A stretch of DNA of 64,000 nt from JAFGVL01 sp964546015 (GCA_964546015.1 CAZJHO010000001.1:309411-373410), one strand, 5' to 3'. Positions 27,459-36,797 are shown, counted from the stretch's first letter. Numbers and translations are program-made. The notes: generated by a model not told the origin, from the sequence alone.

Positions 27459-28241
27459 CTAACCGTTTTTTTCGGTCTTTTTTATTTTCTGAATCAATTC
27501 TTTTGCTAGTTGAATGTGGTTTAAAGCTCCTTTTGATTCGGCATCGTATAGTAATACCGGTATACCGTAACTAGGTGCTTCACTTAGTTTTACATTGCGT
27601 TGAATAACGGTTTTGAATACCATTGATTGGAAGTGTTTTGTAATATCAGCATATACTTGGTTTGCCAAGCGCAAACGCGAATCATACATGGTAAGAAGGA
27701 ATCCTTCTATTTCCAATTCCGGATTTAATTTGCTTTTTATAATTTTAATGGTATTCAACAATTTGCTGATTCCTTCCAATGCAAAATATTCGCATTGTAC
27801 GGGAATGATTACCGAATCGGCAGCCGTAAGAGAATTTACGGTTATTAGTCCTAATGATGGAGAACAGTCGATAAGGATAAAATCGTAAGCATCTTTAAGT
27901 GGTGTAAGCACTTTACGCAATACTTTGTCACGGTTTTCCATGTTAACCATTTCCAACTCGGCTCCAACCAAATCAATATGAGAACAGATAATATCCAAAT
28001 TTTTAACTTGAGTTTTGCAAATAGCTGTCTGAGGGTCAACATTATCCAATAAACATTGATAAATACCGGTTTCTATTTTCCGTACATCAACTCCCAGTCC
28101 GGATGAAGCATTTGCTTGAGGGTCTGCATCGACAACCAATACTTTTTTCTTTAACGATGCTAATGACGCTGCTAAGTTGATGGTTGTAGTAGTTTTCCCT
28201 ACTCCTCCTTTTTGGTTTGCTAAAGCAATTATCTTTCCCAT
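27459..28241 (-). CDS. parA: Chromosome partitioning ATPase ParA/Soj
   Basis: 260-residue Walker-type ATPase partner of ParB. The deviant Walker A KGGVGKTTTTINLA begins at residue 11, followed by DADPQANASSGLG and Walker B FILIDCSPSLGLIT. ATG 28241 gives the canonical MGKIIALANQKGG start; the longer TTG frame to 28277 does not. First gene of the cluster, with a probable promoter 70-100 bases upstream. Confidence 0.96.
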   Translation of the reverse strand: MGKIIALANQKGGVGKTTTTINLAASLASLKKKVLVVDADPQANASSGLGVDVRKIETGIYQCLLDNVDPQTAICKTQVKNLDIICSHIDLVGAELEMVNMENRDKVLRKVLTPLKDAYDFILIDCSPSLGLITVNSLTAADSVIIPVQCEYFALEGISKLLNTIKIIKSKLNPELEIEGFLLTMYDSRLRLANQVYADITKHFQSMVFKTVIQRNVKLSEAPSYGIPVLLYDAESKGALNHIQLAKELIQKIKKTEKNG

Positions 28242-28675
28242 TTTATTTTCATGAATTAAGATTTTGTGGAATTCCAATTTTGTGTAAATCAGATGTTAAA
28301 AATGTATTTTATTCTAAAGGTAAAAATGATACCTCACTTTTAACAAGTTGACAAAAATATAAAAAAAATGCACTTTATACAAACCTCAAACAGGATAGAA
28401 TAAAAATAGAATCTATTAATTTAGAATTAATACAGTTTATTTTTAATAGTCTTTTTTCAAACAAAAAATCTTTTCAACTGTTTTAATATTATCTTTGTAA
28501 TCTTCGGCACGACTTTTGATAAAATAGCGGATTTCTTTTTTCTTAATTATTTATTTCGACGCTTTTTTAAGTCATAAATTGATTTTCCTATCTTTAGTGG
28601 AATTTATTTACTGTCAATTTGACATAAACAAAAGAAACTCTTGTCAGAAAAATATGCTTATCTATATTCAACTTT
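28242..28675. other. Divergent intergenic region parA / lon
   Basis: 434 AT-rich bases with no gene. For parA, minus-strand TTGT, 20 bases, TACCTTTA (28322-28315) is a plausible promoter. For lon, TATCTTTG at 28490-28497 and TATCTTTA at 28589-28596 are possible -7 boxes, neither with a good -33. An inverted repeat TGTCA-ATT-TGACA sits at 28612-28624, 51 bases before lon, and could be an operator. No heat-shock CIRCE-type repeat is visible. Confidence 0.4.
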
Positions 28676-31102
28676 ATGAAAATTAAAATAGAACATTTAC
28701 TTAGTGATGATTTGTCGGATCAAGGTGATATTATTCCTTTGATTTCGGATGCTTATGATGATTCTGAGTTAAATATAAACGAAGATGACCTGTTGCCTGT
28801 TTTGCCTTTGCGCAATATGGTTCTTTTTCCTAATGTTGTGATGCCGGTGTCTGTGGCACGCAATAAATCGCTTCGTTTAGTTAGGGAAGTATATAATCAA
28901 AACGGCTCATTGTGCGTTTTTACCCAAAAAGATCCTAAAGCTGATAACCCATCAGTTGCAGATTTATATGAAATAGGTACAGTCGCTCATATTGTACGCA
29001 TACTTGAAATGCCCGACGGTTCGACTACTGTTTTGTTGGAAGGTAAAAAACGGGTTATGCTTCGCGAAATTATTGAAACAGAGCCATATCACAGAGGTAA
29101 GATAAGTGTATTGCAAGAAAATATACCTACCGCCGACGACCGTATTTTTATGGCTCTTATTGAGGCGATTAAAGATTTATCTGTAAAAATCATTAAGAAC
29201 TCGGGAAATATCCCGCCCGAAATTTCTTTTGCCATAAAAAATATTGAAGATTCGGGGAGCTTAATAAATTATGTTTGTGGAAACTTTGGACTTAAAGTAA
29301 CCGATAAGCAACATTTGCTTGAGCAAGAAGACTTGCAAGAGCGTGGTTATCAGTTGCTTGAGTTGTTGAATAAAGAATCTCAGTTGCTCGAAATAAAAGC
29401 TTCAATACAGGCTAAAGCACGCGAAGATATAGAACAACAGCAACGCGAATATTTTTTGCAACAACAGATGAAAACTATCCAAGACGAATTGGGTGGCGAT
29501 TCTAAAAGTCAGGAAATAGCTGAATTGCGCGAGCGTGGCAAAAAGAAAAAATGGAACGAGTCGGTACAAAAAGTATTCGAAAAAGAGGTTTTGAAACTGG
29601 AACGGATGCATCCTATGTCGCCCGATTTTGCAGTACAAAGTAATTATGTAGATGTTGTTATCAATATTCCTTGGGGCGAATATACCAAAGATAATTTTAA
29701 CCTGAAACGAGCGCAAAAAATACTGAACAAAGACCATTTTGGTATGGATAAAGTAAAAGATCGTATTTTGGAGCACTTGGCGGTATTGAAATTAAAAGGC
29801 GATTTAAAATCGCCGATTATTTGTTTATATGGTCCTCCGGGAGTCGGAAAGACATCACTTGGACGCTCTATCGCTTCGACGCTTAACCGGAAATACATCC
29901 GTATGTCGTTGGGTGGATTGCACGATGAGGCTGAAATTCGTGGTCATCGCCGTACTTATATTGGCGCTATGCCGGGGAGAATTATCCAAAATATAATCAA
30001 AGCAAATTCGGCAAATCCTGTTTTTATCCTCGATGAGATAGATAAAGTGAATGCCGACTATAAAGGAGATCCCTCATCTGCACTGCTTGAAGTGCTCGAT
30101 CCGGAGCAAAACTTTGCATTTCATGATAATTTCCTCGATATTGATTTCGACCTTTCGAAAGTGATGTTTATTGCTACCGCCAATAATATCAACGCTATTT
30201 CGCAACCTTTGCTCGATCGTATGGAACTAATCGAAGTAAGCGGATATATTGTGGAAGAAAAAATTGAAATTGCTCTTCGTCATTTGTTGCCAAAACAAAT
30301 GGAGAACCATGGCATACAAAAAGGACAAGTATCTATCTCGAAGCCGGTGATGCGCCAGATTATAGAGTTATACACACGCGAATCGGGTGTGCGAGAACTC
30401 GATCGTAAGATTGCGCAAATCATGCGTCGCATAGCAAAAAAAATAGCCATGGGCGAAACTCCCGAAGTAGAATTGAAAGTCGAAGATTTGAAAGAATATC
30501 TCGGTTCGCCGGACTACCGTGTGCACGATTACGAAGGCAATGGTTATTATGGCGTGGTTACCGGATTGGCTTGGACGGCAGTTGGTGGGGATATTCTGGA
30601 GATAGAATCGAGCCTGAGCAAAGGCAAAGGCAGCAAGCTCACTATTACCGGAAATCTGGGTGATGTGATGAAAGAATCTGCCATGTTGGCGTTGGAGTAT
30701 GTTAAGTCGCATGCAGCAGCACTGGGCATTGATGAAAATATGTTCGGAGAGTGGAATGTGCATTTGCATGTGCCTGAAGGTGCAATTCCTAAAGACGGTC
30801 CATCTGCCGGAATAACCATGACTACGGCTTTGGCATCAATCTTTACCAAACGAAAAGTAAAAAAAGCCTTGGCTATGACTGGCGAAATTACACTTCGTGG
30901 CAAGGTACTTCCGGTAGGAGGTATCCGCGAAAAGATTTTAGCGGCCAAACGCTCAGGTATTACCGAAATTATTCTTTGCGTAGATAACCGTAAGGATATC
31001 GAAGAGATAAATCCTAACTATATCAAGGGCTTGAAGTTTCACTTCGTGAAAGATATGAAAGAAGTATTGGAAATAGCATTTGAGAAAAAGAAAACGAAAT
31101 AG
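28676..31102 (+). CDS. lon: ATP-dependent protease Lon
   Basis: Cytosolic AAA+ serine protease degrading damaged and regulatory proteins. 808 residues: N-terminal substrate domain (DLLPVLPLRNMVLFPNVVMPV), coiled-coil, Walker A GPPGVGKTS at about 386-394, Walker B VFILDEIDKV, and a protease domain with the Ser710 (KDGPSAG) and Lys753 (GIREKILAAK) dyad, 43 residues apart as in E. coli. The N-terminal 35 acidic residues before the domain are typical of Bacteroidetes Lon. Confidence 0.97.
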   Translation: MKIKIEHLLSDDLSDQGDIIPLISDAYDDSELNINEDDLLPVLPLRNMVLFPNVVMPVSVARNKSLRLVREVYNQNGSLCVFTQKDPKADNPSVADLYEIGTVAHIVRILEMPDGSTTVLLEGKKRVMLREIIETEPYHRGKISVLQENIPTADDRIFMALIEAIKDLSVKIIKNSGNIPPEISFAIKNIEDSGSLINYVCGNFGLKVTDKQHLLEQEDLQERGYQLLELLNKESQLLEIKASIQAKAREDIEQQQREYFLQQQMKTIQDELGGDSKSQEIAELRERGKKKKWNESVQKVFEKEVLKLERMHPMSPDFAVQSNYVDVVINIPWGEYTKDNFNLKRAQKILNKDHFGMDKVKDRILEHLAVLKLKGDLKSPIICLYGPPGVGKTSLGRSIASTLNRKYIRMSLGGLHDEAEIRGHRRTYIGAMPGRIIQNIIKANSANPVFILDEIDKVNADYKGDPSSALLEVLDPEQNFAFHDNFLDIDFDLSKVMFIATANNINAISQPLLDRMELIEVSGYIVEEKIEIALRHLLPKQMENHGIQKGQVSISKPVMRQIIELYTRESGVRELDRKIAQIMRRIAKKIAMGETPEVELKVEDLKEYLGSPDYRVHDYEGNGYYGVVTGLAWTAVGGDILEIESSLSKGKGSKLTITGNLGDVMKESAMLALEYVKSHAAALGIDENMFGEWNVHLHVPEGAIPKDGPSAGITMTTALASIFTKRKVKKALAMTGEITLRGKVLPVGGIREKILAAKRSGITEIILCVDNRKDIEEINPNYIKGLKFHFVKDMKEVLEIAFEKKKTK

Positions 31103-31110
31103 GTTTTAAA

Positions 31111-31148
31111 AAAAAAGCCGAATGAAAATTTTTTCATTCGGCTTTTTT
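31111..31148. terminator. Bidirectional terminator lon / lipoprotein
   Basis: An almost loop-free 18-bp stem, AAAAAAGCCGAATGAAAA with its complement, lies between the convergent genes. A and T tails serve both strands. Confidence 0.9.
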
Positions 31149-31155
31149 GGTGGCT

Positions 31156-32124
31156 TTATTTTAGGATAGTATCATCGGTGGTTAGGTAGAAATTATCGAG
31201 CAGTAAGGACAAGTCAGAACTTATATTAAAACTAGGTCTATCTAATTTAAAACTTCCATAGTAAGCAGACAAATTAGCCCTGTATAATTCATTGCCATTA
31301 ATATTTACAACAAGCTCTTTAGTTGTGGTCATAGCCATACCAATTGTATGGTATTGGTCATTTTCGGTAAAGATATTACCCGATTGTTCATCTAAAGTAG
31401 AGTAATTCATATCGCCTGCAGGATTTTTCATCCCTACTTTAACCATCCATTTATTACTGCCCGGAGCTATTCCAAAATAAACAGACCTTAAATAATCTTC
31501 GGTAGCTCCTTGTATGTCTGTAAAGAAAAGATAAAAACTTGCTATTTTTGAGTCCGGAATGCTCATGTAATTTGCAGCATTTACGGCCACTTTTACCTTA
31601 TAAGAAAAAGGCAAGGCCGGTTGAGATGGAACAGGGTAAGTAAGTAGTGCTTGTTCTGTATTATTAGATGAAACCGTTGCTATTCCATTTGATACAGCTA
31701 TCTCTGTATTACCTCCTTTACCCCAAGCCGAAGATGACTTGTCGAATGGAAAATAGAAACTTCCTACCACTTCAACTGTATTGCTGCTTTGTACACTTTC
31801 TTTGCCATCGCTTACGGTGCAGGTAATGGTGTAAGTTCCTACTTTTTTCGGAGCTGTCCATGTTACCTTATTACCTGTTACTGCTCCTAAAAAGCTACCG
31901 CCCGTTGCAGTCCATGTGTAGGTAAGTGTTTCGTTATCAATGTCGCTGGCGGTTATTTGTGCTTCAATTTGTTGCTCGAAAATTACATCTGTTGTTTGGC
32001 TTAGCGTTAAGTTTTGTACTGTAGGGGCTGTATTAACTTTTGGCGGGTCTTCGTCATCGCCACAGGCAAATATACTTACTGTAAATGCACTAATAAATAC
32101 CAGTTTCCATACATTCTTTTTCAT
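31156..32124 (-). CDS. Lipoprotein with PKD/Ig-like domain
   Basis: 322 residues. Lipobox SIFAC with Cys21, followed by GDDEDPP, an acidic tail that in Bacteroidetes often favours surface export. An Ig/PKD-like domain covers about 30-118 (ITASDIDNETLTYTWTATGGSFLG and TYTITCTVSDGKESVQSSNTVEV). The remaining 200 residues look beta-rich, perhaps a jelly-roll carbohydrate-binding fold, but I recognise no family. The reading frame continues to 32220 through a TTG; the promoter at 32196-32225 and the lipoprotein signal fix the start at 32124. Confidence 0.75.
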   Translation of the reverse strand: MKKNVWKLVFISAFTVSIFACGDDEDPPKVNTAPTVQNLTLSQTTDVIFEQQIEAQITASDIDNETLTYTWTATGGSFLGAVTGNKVTWTAPKKVGTYTITCTVSDGKESVQSSNTVEVVGSFYFPFDKSSSAWGKGGNTEIAVSNGIATVSSNNTEQALLTYPVPSQPALPFSYKVKVAVNAANYMSIPDSKIASFYLFFTDIQGATEDYLRSVYFGIAPGSNKWMVKVGMKNPAGDMNYSTLDEQSGNIFTENDQYHTIGMAMTTTKELVVNINGNELYRANLSAYYGSFKLDRPSFNISSDLSLLLDNFYLTTDDTILK

Positions 32125-32195
32125 AAAGATAAGTTTTAGATTAGTTATTGAATTACTTTGTTTTATTGTTTTTAATAATAACAGTGTGTCATTTT

Positions 32196-32225
32196 CAAAA
32201 GTAAAAAAATAGAATATCAATCAAA
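32196..32225 (-). promoter_or_regulatory. Promoter of the PKD lipoprotein
   Basis: Minus strand TTTG (32225-32222), 18 bases, TACTTTTG (32203-32196), about 70 bases ahead of the start codon. The rest of the 320-base gap up to pgk holds only the pgk terminator. Confidence 0.7.
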
Positions 32226-32360
32226 CTTAATGATTCGTTTGGTTTTTCTTGTTTTGTTAATAGATGTGATATTATTGGTTGTTTTCCCAAATTACACATT
32301 GTTATTTGTGTTTTTTAACTATAATAGAGTTTGTTTTATGTTGCAAAACATGTTTTTAAT

Positions 32361-32404
32361 AAAAAAAACCGCCGGCTATCTATTTTTAAGATAACCGGCG
32401 GTTA
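32361..32404 (-). terminator. Terminator of pgk operon
   Basis: GC-rich hairpin AACCGCCGG-(C)-TATCT with its complement (one mismatch), followed on the minus strand by eight T, about 40 bases after pgk. Confidence 0.88.
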
Positions 32405-32444
32405 AATACCTTATTTTAAGTTGTTTTTATAGAAATAATTTGGA

Positions 32445-33701
32445 TTATTTATCACGAATAGCCGCAATGCCGGGAAGTGTTTTCCCTTCCATGTATTCGA
32501 GCATCGCACCTCCGCCGGTTGAAACATAGCTTACTTTATCGGCCAGATTGTTCTTATTGATAGCGGCTACCGAATCGCCACCACCAATAAGCGAGAATGC
32601 TCCATTTGCTGTAGCTTGTGCTACTGCATGAGCAATTGCGGAAGTTCCTTTGGCAAATTTTTCCATTTCGAACACGCCCATTGGTCCGTTCCAAAGTACG
32701 GTTTTAGAGTTGGCTATTACTTCGCTGAAAGTTTTAATAGTTTCGTCGGCAATATCCAAGCCCATCCAGCCGTCGGGTGTTTCGTCGGTTTTAGATATAT
32801 TTGTATTTGCATTAGCATCAAAAGCATCGGCATTTACCGCATCGGTCGGAATAAATACATTTACACCTTTAGCTTTTGCTTTCGCCAAAATTTCAAGTGC
32901 TAAATTCATTTTGTCCTCTTCGCAAAGCGAGTTACCGATTTTACCACCTTGCGCTTTGATGAATGTATAAGTCATGCCACCACCGATAATAAGGTTCTGT
33001 ACACGGTCGAGCAAATTTTCGATAATAAGGATTTTATCAGAAACCTTGGCGCCGCCCATAATGGCTGTAAATGGCGCTTGTGCTTCTTTTAATACCTTAT
33101 CCATAGCTTTCAATTCGCTGTTGATAAGGAAACCGAACATTTTGTTTTCTGTCGTAAAGAAATCAGCAATAATAGCTGTCGAAGCGTGTGCGCGGTGTGC
33201 TGTTCCGAAAGCGTCGTTTACATATACATTAGCATACGAAGCCAGTTTTTTAGCAAATTCTTTTTGTTTTGCTTTTAAAGCTTTTTTAGCTTCCGCTTTT
33301 TCTTCGTCGCTAGCAAATTCGCCGCGAGGTTTACCTTCTTCTTCTTCGTAAAAGCGGAGGTTTTCCAGCAAAAGCACTTCACCTGCTTTCAAGGTAGTGG
33401 CTTGTGCATCGGCATTGGCGCAATCGTTGGCAAATTGGATTTTTTGTCCCAAGCGTTCTTCAACTGCCGATACGATTTGTTTCAATGAATATTTTGGGTC
33501 CGGATTTTGTTTGGGGCGCCCCATGTGCGACATCAAAATAACCGAACCCCCATCGGCTAAAATCTTTTTAATGGTAGGCAAAGCTCCACGAATACGAGTA
33601 TCGTCGCTTACTGCGCCTGTTTCTTTGTTCAAAGGCACATTAAAATCTACGCGGACAATAGCCTTCTTTCCCGTAAAATTGTAATTGTCAATTAATTGCA
33701 T
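32445..33701 (-). CDS. pgk: Phosphoglycerate kinase
   Basis: Glycolytic enzyme forming ATP from 1,3-bisphosphoglycerate. 418 residues. N-terminal RVDFNVPLN, SHMGRP, LLENLRFYEEEEGKPRGEF and C-terminal WNGPMGVFE and GGGDSVAAI are all conserved. A Lys/Ala-rich insertion (AEAKKALKAKQKEFAKKLA, about 130-150) is the form usual in Bacteroidetes. It is the last gene of a leftward run that begins with ExbB; 24 bases separate it from the Lys-rich protein gene. Confidence 0.97.
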   Translation of the reverse strand: MQLIDNYNFTGKKAIVRVDFNVPLNKETGAVSDDTRIRGALPTIKKILADGGSVILMSHMGRPKQNPDPKYSLKQIVSAVEERLGQKIQFANDCANADAQATTLKAGEVLLLENLRFYEEEEGKPRGEFASDEEKAEAKKALKAKQKEFAKKLASYANVYVNDAFGTAHRAHASTAIIADFFTTENKMFGFLINSELKAMDKVLKEAQAPFTAIMGGAKVSDKILIIENLLDRVQNLIIGGGMTYTFIKAQGGKIGNSLCEEDKMNLALEILAKAKAKGVNVFIPTDAVNADAFDANANTNISKTDETPDGWMGLDIADETIKTFSEVIANSKTVLWNGPMGVFEMEKFAKGTSAIAHAVAQATANGAFSLIGGGDSVAAINKNNLADKVSYVSTGGGAMLEYMEGKTLPGIAAIRDK

Positions 33702-33725
33702 TGTTTTTTTATGGTTAGTGATTAG

Positions 33726-34007
33726 TTAATAATTGCTTGGCGACCATATACCATCAGGGTTTGCATCGGGTATAGGCGGCTTGATTTTGTGTTTTTTAGG
33801 TTTAGAGCTGACTTTACTATCAAAATTTCTGTCTTTTGATTTTCTTTTCTTATTTTTCTTCTTCTTAAATAGACTGAAGTTTTTCTTCGATTTCTGTTTC
33901 GTATTTTTATTGTATTTGCTGCTTGGCGGACAGTCGCCTCCTAAGCATTGCGCAGCCATTCCAAGTGGAATACATAGTATGATCAAGAAAAAAATAATTT
34001 TTCTCAT
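33726..34007 (-). CDS. Small exported lysine-rich protein
   Basis: 93 residues. Signal peptide MRKIIFFLIILCIPLGMAAQ, then CLGGDCPP and a highly basic middle (about 20 Lys/Arg in residues 30-75), ending PPIPDANPDGIWSPSNY. No family recognised. The frame extends to a TTG at 34022 but ATG 34007 starts the signal peptide. It sits between the DJ-1 and pgk genes with gaps of 27 and 24 bases. After processing, the N-terminus would be CLGGDC, so it could be a disulfide-closed or even lipidated peptide; function unknown. Confidence 0.65.
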   Translation of the reverse strand: MRKIIFFLIILCIPLGMAAQCLGGDCPPSSKYNKNTKQKSKKNFSLFKKKKNKKRKSKDRNFDSKVSSKPKKHKIKPPIPDANPDGIWSPSNY

Positions 34008-34034
34008 AGTGTTTTTTTTCAAAGGCGATTAAGA

Positions 34035-34586
34035 TCAAGTCAGCGTTACTTGCTCTGCTAATTCATCTGCTAAATCCTTTCCAATAAGAGTTTCTACAAT
34101 TTTTAATCCAAACTCGATAGCTACTCCGGGACCTTTGGCTGTAATGATTTTATTACTGCGGATAACTTTTTGTTTTGATATAACAGCTTCATTTAAGAAT
34201 TCCTCAAACCCGGGATAACAAATTACTTCTTCATTGCGTAAAAGATGCATTTTTCCAAGTATAGAAGGAGCTGCACAAATAGCAGCTAAAAATTTTCCTT
34301 TTTTATAATACTCTCCGATAAGTTTAGAGAGAGGCGCAAATAATTCCAGATTTTTTGTACCTGGCATGCCTCCGGGCAAAATGAGCATATTGCCGCTGTT
34401 AAAGTCGGTTTGTTCAAAAAGAGAATCGGCTTCTATTGTGATGCCATGAGCACCTTTGACTGTTTTCTGTCCGGTGATGGATACTACGGTTATGTCGATT
34501 TGAGCACGACGCAAAATATCAATCGTTGCGACAGCTTCTATTTCTTCAAAACCGCTTGCCAGAAATAAGAAAACTCTGTTTTTCAT
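34035..34586 (-). CDS. DJ-1/YajL family protein
   Basis: 183 residues of the DJ-1/ThiJ/PfpI superfamily, close to YajL and proposed to act as a chaperone or deglycase under oxidative or carbonyl stress. The nucleophile elbow AAICAAPSILG carries Cys104, and Glu15 in GFEEIEA matches the conserved acidic partner. The start at 34586 avoids overlap with the TonB-like gene (a GTG at 34640 would overlap by 32 bases). Part of the ExbB-to-pgk run. Confidence 0.9.
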   Translation of the reverse strand: MKNRVFLFLASGFEEIEAVATIDILRRAQIDITVVSITGQKTVKGAHGITIEADSLFEQTDFNSGNMLILPGGMPGTKNLELFAPLSKLIGEYYKKGKFLAAICAAPSILGKMHLLRNEEVICYPGFEEFLNEAVISKQKVIRSNKIITAKGPGVAIEFGLKIVETLIGKDLADELAEQVTLT

Positions 34587-34608
34587 TAAGATATAAGGTT
34601 TGTGTGTT

Positions 34609-35448
34609 TTATCGTTGATTAAATCGGTAAGTGATTTCACCTAGAGCGTCTCCTGTAGCTTCACTGGAAACGCTAAATTTAGCTTGTTTGGCAGTTCGGA
34701 TACATTCTTCGCGTTGGTCTGCATCCGAGATGGTTGTACCTTTTTGTTTAATAGAGGCTGTTACCACATTTCCGTTTTTATCTACTCGGATAGAAACAAT
34801 GATAACGCCGGTTTGAGTACCCACATACGATGGTTTCATCCCACCGCCTTTCCAGTCGCGTCCGGCAAGGGACCATCCTGTCCCGCCAACAATGCCGCTA
34901 CCTTTTCCTAGAGGGTTCCCAGGTATGTTTCCTGTTCCGCCTCCTCCGGGACCCATACCGGATGCACTGTTTCCGCCACCACCTGTTCCGCCACCAAATA
35001 TTCCGCCGACTTGATTGCTGATATTAGCAGCCTGTTGCCGGCGCGCAGCCTCGGCTGCTTCGGCAGCTTCGCGTGCTGCTCTTTCTTGTTGTATGCGTAT
35101 TTGTTCTTGTTTTATCTGTTCTCGTCTAATTTTATCTTGTTCTTTTCTTTTCTCAATTTCAAGAGCAACCGAAGGATCATCCTGTGTAAGAATATCTGGT
35201 GTTGACGATGTTGGTTGAGGCGGTATAGGTGGTGCACTTGGCACAGACGCTTCAGCAGGCATTGAACCTACTTCGGGAGCAGGAGCACCATCAGCACCAT
35301 CACCAAACATAATTTCCACACCCGATGGATACGGTGGAAATTCTTTCATCGTTTTCATGCCGAAAAGGAAGAGCAGCAGAACTATAATTCCACAAATAAT
35401 TGCTGTTCCAATAACGCCGTATATTTCAGATTCTTGTATTTTAGTCAT
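34609..35448 (-). CDS. TonB/TolA-like energy transducer
   Basis: 279 residues. A single N-terminal membrane helix (about 11-32), a Pro/Ala-rich spacer, a charged helical stretch (EKRKEQDKIRREQIKQEQIRIQQERAAREAAEAAEAARRQQ, about 95-140), a Gly-rich hinge (about 150-190) and a C-terminal domain with TGVIIVSIRVDKNGNV resembling TonB_C. The layout fits coupling of ExbBD proton flux to the outer membrane. The long charged helix is more TolA-like than TonB-like. The ATG overlaps the exbD stop by 8 bases. Confidence 0.82.
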   Translation of the reverse strand: MTKIQESEIYGVIGTAIICGIIVLLLFLFGMKTMKEFPPYPSGVEIMFGDGADGAPAPEVGSMPAEASVPSAPPIPPQPTSSTPDILTQDDPSVALEIEKRKEQDKIRREQIKQEQIRIQQERAAREAAEAAEAARRQQAANISNQVGGIFGGGTGGGGNSASGMGPGGGGTGNIPGNPLGKGSGIVGGTGWSLAGRDWKGGGMKPSYVGTQTGVIIVSIRVDKNGNVVTASIKQKGTTISDADQREECIRTAKQAKFSVSSEATGDALGEITYRFNQR

Positions 35449-35884
35449 TTAGCGTTTGGTGTGAAGCCGGAGCAACAAAAGGGTGAGTTGCTACTACTAT
35501 TTTAAGATGATTCTGATTTGCAATATCTAATACTTTAATTACTTCTTTATAAGGAAGATTTTCATCTGCATGTAACGATACAAAAGTTGATGTGTCTGCT
35601 TGCATAGCAGTTACAAGGTAATTTTCGAGTTCTTCGAAAGCAATGGGTTTAGATGATCCTTTACCTTGTGCGACTGAGTAGTTGCCTAAACTGTCAATAC
35701 TCACTTTTACTAATACTATTTTAGTCGAAGCTTTGGATTTACTTTGAGGCAACTTGATGCGTAGATCGTTAGGTGAGGACATCGTAGATGCAATCATGAA
35801 AAATAGCAACAAAAGGAACATCATGTCCGTCATTGACGCCATATTAAACCCTGCTTCGAATTTATTTCTTCTTTTTATAGCCAT
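35441..35884 (-). CDS. exbD: ExbD/TolR biopolymer transport protein
   Basis: 147 residues: one membrane helix (about 16-37) preceded by KRRNKFEAGFNMASMTDMMFLLLLFFMIAS, which contains the conserved Asp of ExbD/TolR proton relays (MTDMMFLLL), and a periplasmic domain. Works with the adjacent ExbB in an inner-membrane stator. 18 bases after exbB. Confidence 0.92.
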   Translation of the reverse strand: MAIKRRNKFEAGFNMASMTDMMFLLLLFFMIASTMSSPNDLRIKLPQSKSKASTKIVLVKVSIDSLGNYSVAQGKGSSKPIAFEELENYLVTAMQADTSTFVSLHADENLPYKEVIKVLDIANQNHLKIVVATHPFVAPASHQTLND

Positions 35885-35902
35885 TGATCATTAATAATTA
35901 AT

Positions 35903-36580
35903 TTATGCCGGTTCGTTAAGCATATCTAAGAATTCCATATTCCGGTTTTCCAAAGTGCTCATTACATTATTAACCCTTGACACTAAATAGTTGTATCCAA
36001 AATAAGCGACCATCCCAACTAACAGACCTGCAATAGTGGTTACCATGGCAGTATAAATACCACCGGCTAAATCCGAAAGTACAATTGTATTGTCGCCTTT
36101 GCTGGCTATGGCATGGAACGAATCGACCATTCCTACTACAGTTCCGTAGAATCCGAGCATCGGACCTCCTCCGGCGATAGTTGCTACAATACCAAATCCT
36201 TTTTCAAGTTTAGAGATTTCCATGTTTGCTACATTTTCTATAGCTACTAAAACATCACTCATAGGACGACCTAAACGACTGATACCTTTTTCAATCATTC
36301 GGGCAGATGGGGTATTTGTTTGTTTGCAAAGATTTACGGCTGATTCTATTTTTCCTTCATGGATATAATCTTTAATTCGATTCATAAACGAGGTATCCTC
36401 TTTTGATGCTTTATTTATTATTATTAAGCGTTCGATAATAAGATAAATGGCAACTATAAGCATTAATCCAAGAGGAATCATGGTATATCCACCTTTGAGC
36501 ATTAGATCCCAATATGTTTCGGTAATAATTTCTGTTGTTGTAACTTCTGGTGCTGCTTGCAGAATAGTAAGTAAATTCAT
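35903..36580 (-). CDS. exbB: ExbB/TolQ/MotA-family proton channel
   Basis: 225 residues with three membrane segments (about 32-50, 130-155, 175-200). The conserved channel stretch GPMLGFYGTVVGMVDSFHAIASKG and GGIYTAMVTTIAGLLVGMVAYFGYN define the family. First gene of ExbB-ExbD-TonB-DJ-1-Lys-rich-pgk. A candidate -7 box TATTTTTG lies 74 bases upstream. Confidence 0.93.
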   Translation of the reverse strand: MNLLTILQAAPEVTTTEIITETYWDLMLKGGYTMIPLGLMLIVAIYLIIERLIIINKASKEDTSFMNRIKDYIHEGKIESAVNLCKQTNTPSARMIEKGISRLGRPMSDVLVAIENVANMEISKLEKGFGIVATIAGGGPMLGFYGTVVGMVDSFHAIASKGDNTIVLSDLAGGIYTAMVTTIAGLLVGMVAYFGYNYLVSRVNNVMSTLENRNMEFLDMLNEPA

Positions 36581-36653
36581 GAGAGAATTTGTTTAAATTG
36601 TGAATAATGTATTAACGATTATTTTTTCAATTTCGTATAAACTAAAAACAGTG

Positions 36654-36661
36654 CAAAAATA
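36654..36661 (-). promoter_or_regulatory. Candidate -7 box for exbB operon
   Basis: Minus strand TATTTTTG. -33 not consensus. Confidence 0.4.
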
Positions 36662-36705
36662 ATAGTTTTATGCTAAATACGATTTTTTAAAGGAGATAAA
36701 ATGAT

Positions 36706-36713
36706 TACTTTTG
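36706..36713 (+). promoter_or_regulatory. Candidate -7 box for DUF4292 run
   Basis: TACTTTTG with a T-rich -33 region at 19 bases. It would give a leader of roughly 80 bases. Confidence 0.5.
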
Positions 36714-36797
36714 CACAAATTACGAAAAAGAATAATTCGTTATGAATCAACTGTGATAATTTTTTTCTGTTTTTTGATCCTAAATTCAATATTATAA

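Noticed and set aside
24204..28675. parS centromere site near parAB
   Set aside because: Looked for a 14-16-base palindrome of the TGTTNCACGTGNAACA type in and around the cluster and saw none; parS may lie elsewhere.
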